Positions 61,156 to 64,000 of a stretch of 64,000 bases of DNA are shown one piece after another; positions within the stretch are counted from its first letter, which is position 1; every line of letters starts with the position of its first letter. The notes beneath the pieces were generated by a model. That model did not search any database, was not told the DNA's origin, and saw nothing but the letters and a program-made list of their open reading frames with translations. The stretch comes from Fibrella aestuarina BUZ 2. Its GTDB lineage: Bacteria > Bacteroidota > Bacteroidia > Cytophagales > Spirosomataceae. Location: positions 2,983,451 through 3,047,450 of the forward strand of contig NC_020054.1 in NCBI RefSeq assembly GCF_000331105.1, written 5' to 3'. Both the position numbers and the translations under genes were made by a program.

Positions 61156-61845
61156 TTAGGGTTGTGGGCTGGCGTTCAGACTCGAAAACAACAAGTGCCG
61201 CAGGAATTCGAGCAGGGGTGACGGGCTCTCACTGTGGCCGAAGTCGGTCAGTGAGGGCAGGTAACGCATAAAAAACGATTGCGAATGCGCCGTTTCGATC
61301 AGCGAACTGGCCATCGAATGCGCGAAGCGATACGTCGGGTTGTAGTCGAGGATCAGCTTCCCCAGGTTGGCCGTCAGGTCTTTATAGGGTTTGAAGAGAT
61401 GCTGCCGGTTGTCTTCCGATACGTGGTGAGTCAGGTAGGCTTTGCTGGCTTCGCAGATAACGATGCTGTGCAGCGCCGGCAGGGCAATCTCTTCGGGCGT
61501 GGCGGCGTTGGTCATGCTGTAGTGCAACAAAATACGCAGTACGCGTTCCAGCTTCTCGCGGGTGTCGGTCAGGTTGTTGGTTTCGAAAATCACCTGAAAG
61601 TCGAGCCATTGCCAGTACCAGGCAACCAGGTAAACCAGCAGGCGGTGTTTGTTTTCGAAATAGCGGTAGATACTGGCTTCTTTGGTGCCAATGCGATCGG
61701 CCAGCTTACGAAAGGTGGTTTCTTCGAAGCCCACTTCATGAATGAGCAGAATACCCTGACGGATGATGCGGCGACCTAATTCAGACTGTTCGGGATCACG
61801 AAGAAATAGCTTCTCGTTCATCCGTACCTGAACGGAATAATGCAT
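61156..61845 (-). CDS. TetR-family transcriptional regulator
   Basis: This is a 229-residue regulator. The N-terminal helix-turn-helix (about 24-70, RRIIRQGILLIHEVGFEETT, then RKLADRIGTKEASIYRYFENKHRLLVYL) is typical of TetR; the remaining part is a helical ligand-binding domain. The start at 61845 is tentative, as an in-frame ATG at 61821 would also serve. It is divergent from the export genes at 62084, so it probably represses them. The 238-base gap has the inverted 7-mers TGCTCAA (61886-61892) and TTGAGCA (61915-61921) as a weak operator candidate. Confidence 0.88.
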   Translation of the reverse strand: MHYSVQVRMNEKLFLRDPEQSELGRRIIRQGILLIHEVGFEETTFRKLADRIGTKEASIYRYFENKHRLLVYLVAWYWQWLDFQVIFETNNLTDTREKLERVLRILLHYSMTNAATPEEIALPALHSIVICEASKAYLTHHVSEDNRQHLFKPYKDLTANLGKLILDYNPTYRFAHSMASSLIETAHSQSFFMRYLPSLTDFGHSESPSPLLEFLRHLLFSSLNASPQP

Positions 61846-62083
61846 GTACTAAACGTTGAATCGAAGATGAGGCTGTTAATAGAACTGCTCAAAGTTAAGC
61901 CAAACTGTACTGCGTTGAGCATTTATGCATAGAAAGGTTAGCACTACTATCGATTCTGCGGTCATTAGAGTCGCATTAGAAACCCTTACTATCGAAACTT
62001 AGCGGCCCCAACCGGGTTTATTTCCTCGGCTTCCTGGGTAGTTGCCTATGGGAATTACTCTATCTGGACAGATCTATTTTTTT

Positions 62084-63103
62084 ATGTCAACCGTAAACAA
62101 CTGGTCATCTTCACATTCCTTCGAACCCGTTCCTACTCCGCTGCAACGCCTGATTCGGCTACTGGGTACCGAACGCCGCGACATTGGGTACGTTTATTTA
62201 TACGCGATCGTCGCCGGGTTAATTAGCCTGTCGTTGCCGCTGGGGATTCAGGCGGTGTTTAACCTGGTGTCGGGCGGCATGGTCTTCAGTTCGGTGTATG
62301 TGCTGATTGGGCTGATCATCATCGGCGTTGTCATCAGCGGGCTGATCCTGGTGGGGCAGCAGGTGCTGGTCGAAGTATTGCAGCAGCGCGTCTTCGTAAA
62401 AGCCGCTTTCGAGTTTACTTACCGCCTGCCCCGCATTGAACCCGACGCGCTCCAGGGGGCGTACCCCCCCGAACTGATGAACCGCTTTTTTGATGTGCTG
62501 ACCATTCAGAAAGGCCTGCCCAAACTGCTGATCGACCTCACGGCGGCCGTAGTGCAGATTATCTTCGGGATTATCCTGCTGTCGTTTTACCACCCCGTTT
62601 TCATTGGGTTTGGGCTCGTAACCATTCTGGTGGTGGTGGGGTTGGTGCTTGTTCTGAACAGCAGCGCCCTGAAAACCAGCCTGAAAGAATCGACCTACAA
62701 ATACAAACTGGTGGCCTGGCTCGAAAACATGGCCGGTCGGCTCGACGAGATTCGGGAGGGAAAAGACAGCCGGGGCAACATGGCCCGCACCGACGAATAC
62801 GTGGCGCAATACATTCTGTACCGCAATCAACACTTCAGTGTGCTCAAACGCTTCTTCTACAGTGCGGTGGCGTTCAAGACGCTCGTGGTTGGGGGGCTGC
62901 TCATTCTGGGTACGACGCTGGTGGTAGGCCGGGAAATGACGCTGGGGCAATTTGTGGCTGCGGAGTTGGTCATCGTCCTGATCACAAGTTCCGTCGATAA
63001 GCTCATCATGAGTATCGACGTCGTCTATGACATGATGACTGCCGTTGAAAAGATCGGGCACGTAACCGACCTGCCGCTGGAAAACAGCGAGATTGCTGCG
63101 TAA
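62084..63103 (+). CDS. ABC exporter transmembrane-domain protein lacking its ATPase domain
   Basis: This is a 339-residue inner-membrane protein matching the six-helix domain of type I secretion/peptidase-type ABC exporters (DIGYVYLYAIVAGLISLSLPLGIQAVFN, VLIGLIIIGVVISGLILVGQ, PHYPVF-like and ILGTTLVVGREMTLGQFVAAELVI segments). The chain stops at the point where the nucleotide-binding domain would begin, so no Walker motifs are present. I start it at 62084 (MSTVNNWSSS). An HlyD-type adaptor starts 2 bases after its stop. ATP hydrolysis must come from another protein, or the protein has a scaffold role. The module probably exports a protein or lipid across the envelope. Confidence 0.82.
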   Translation: MSTVNNWSSSHSFEPVPTPLQRLIRLLGTERRDIGYVYLYAIVAGLISLSLPLGIQAVFNLVSGGMVFSSVYVLIGLIIIGVVISGLILVGQQVLVEVLQQRVFVKAAFEFTYRLPRIEPDALQGAYPPELMNRFFDVLTIQKGLPKLLIDLTAAVVQIIFGIILLSFYHPVFIGFGLVTILVVVGLVLVLNSSALKTSLKESTYKYKLVAWLENMAGRLDEIREGKDSRGNMARTDEYVAQYILYRNQHFSVLKRFFYSAVAFKTLVVGGLLILGTTLVVGREMTLGQFVAAELVIVLITSSVDKLIMSIDVVYDMMTAVEKIGHVTDLPLENSEIAA

Positions 63104-63105
63104 GC

Positions 63106-64000
63106 ATGTCCCAAACTGATTCTCCCACTATGCTCAATTTATCAAACAGTCGGGTTCAGGCCGACATTATAGATCAATTTCCGTTAAAGACCCTCCACGC
63201 TCTGCCCGACCTGAGAGCGGGGCGGACCATCGGGCGCTGGATGCTCGTGATTCTGTTTGTGCTGCTGGGTACGTTGTTTCTGCCCTGGCAGCAGAACATC
63301 AACGGCGAAGGCGAGGTAACCGCGCTGACGCCCCAGGATCGCCCCCAGACGGTACAGAACGCCATTGCGGGCCGGATCGAGCGCTGGAACGTGCGCGACG
63401 GGCAGTTTGTGCGCCGGGGCGATACGCTGCTGGTAATTTCGGAGGTGAAAGACGAGTATTTCGACCCCAACCTGCCCGAGCGGCTGCGCGAACAACTCGA
63501 CGCTAAAGAAGGCAGCCTGGAGGCTACCCAAGCCAAGATCAAGGCACTCGATGGGCAAATTGCGGCGCTTGAGACCGGCTTGCAGGCCAAACTCGAGTCG
63601 GCCCGGAACAAGGTGAAGCAGGCCCGCTTCAAGCTAACCATGGACAGCACCGACCTGGTGGCCCAACGCACCAACTACAAGATTGCCATCGACCGGCTGG
63701 CCCGCTCCGAGAAGATGTACAAAGATGGCCTGATCTCGCTCACCGATCTAGAGAGCCGCCGCCTGAAACTGCAGGAAGATTACGCCAAACTGATTTCGCA
63801 GGAAGCCAAGGTGAACGTGGCGCGGCAGGAGCTGATCAACGCCCGTATCGACCTGACCAACATTGAGGCCGATTACCGGGAGAAAACGGCCAAGGCGCAG
63901 TCGGACCGAAGCTCGGCGGTGTCGTATCTGGCCGAAGCCGGGGGCGAGATTTCGAAGATCGTCAATAAAATCAGTAGCGTCGACGTGCGGCGGGGGTTGT
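63106..64000 (+). CDS. HlyD-family periplasmic adaptor protein (3' end outside window)
   Basis: This is the membrane-fusion subunit of a type I export system. The first 298 residues are seen, with one membrane helix (about 45-62, WMLVILFVLLGTLFLPW), a lipoyl-like half-domain (NAIAGRIERWNVRDGQFVRRGDTLLVI, about 84-110) and a long coiled coil (about 125-275, REQLDAKEGSLEATQAKIK, LISQEAKVNVARQELINARI). The frame is open to the window end. The start at 63106 follows the ABC stop closely; an in-frame ATG at 63130 is an alternative. It is co-transcribed with the ABC protein. Confidence 0.9.
   Translation, partial: MSQTDSPTMLNLSNSRVQADIIDQFPLKTLHALPDLRAGRTIGRWMLVILFVLLGTLFLPWQQNINGEGEVTALTPQDRPQTVQNAIAGRIERWNVRDGQFVRRGDTLLVISEVKDEYFDPNLPERLREQLDAKEGSLEATQAKIKALDGQIAALETGLQAKLESARNKVKQARFKLTMDSTDLVAQRTNYKIAIDRLARSEKMYKDGLISLTDLESRRLKLQEDYAKLISQEAKVNVARQELINARIDLTNIEADYREKTAKAQSDRSSAVSYLAEAGGEISKIVNKISSVDVRRGL

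Overview
The window comes from a GC-rich member of the Bacteroidota, most likely a Cytophagales/Spirosoma-type bacterium. The evidence is three SusC/SusD pairs, an ECF sigma/FecR switch, a type IX secretion C-terminal domain, many lipoprotein signals, exact Bacteroidota-type promoter elements (TTG or TTTG, about 20 bases, then TAnnTTTG) and almost no Shine-Dalgarno sequences. The genus is inference.

Bases 1-20093 form a first glycan locus. An ECF sigma factor (cut by the window edge) and FecR-like anti-sigma precede an STN-bearing SusC, a SusD, a second SusC/SusD pair and a DUF1735/PKD surface lipoprotein. These are followed by an FdtA-like cupin, an exported heparinase II/III-like lyase, a GH39-like hydrolase, a Tat-exported pyruvyltransferase-like protein and a beta-helix protein with a type IX sorting domain. 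A second sigma factor very similar to the first closes the block on the opposite strand.

Bases 20632-38123 form a second, catabolic locus. An IclR regulator and KduD lie divergent from a third SusC/SusD pair. Downstream are a GH39-like paralogue, a GH94-like enzyme, a sodium/solute symporter, an SDR, an RraA-like protein, a heparinase-like protein without signal peptide, a VOC protein and a zinc dehydrogenase. KduD, the lyase-like proteins and the symporter together suggest use of a uronic-acid-containing polysaccharide: binding and cutting at the surface and periplasm, uptake of small sugars, then reduction and cleavage of the keto-deoxy acids. The exact glycan cannot be read from the sequence. 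A palindromic operator candidate and a repeated 12-mer lie between kduD and susC, and a 42-base relic of a GH39-like gene lies between the susCD and hydrolase blocks.

Bases 38437-46016 hold tRNA-Arg(ACG), an enoyl-CoA hydratase, a family 2 glycosyltransferase, an ATP-grasp protein and a large repetitive surface protein. Bases 46188-51438 carry sufC and sufD followed by six tandem small paralogous proteins of unknown function, the best candidate here for an undescribed system. Bases 51535-64000 hold mixed housekeeping and accessory genes: a UlaG-like hydrolase, a class V aminotransferase, a monooxygenase-like protein, an aldo/keto reductase, a DUF4199 protein, a membrane-bound LuxR-type protein, an SDR, a membrane metalloprotease, a DMT transporter, secreted proteins, and a TetR gene divergent from a type I export module.

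Two features run across the whole window. The heptamer GGTACGT (extended CAGGTACGTT) occurs about sixty times on both strands in all reading frames, where about eight would be expected. Long, often perfect, inverted repeats sit between many genes.
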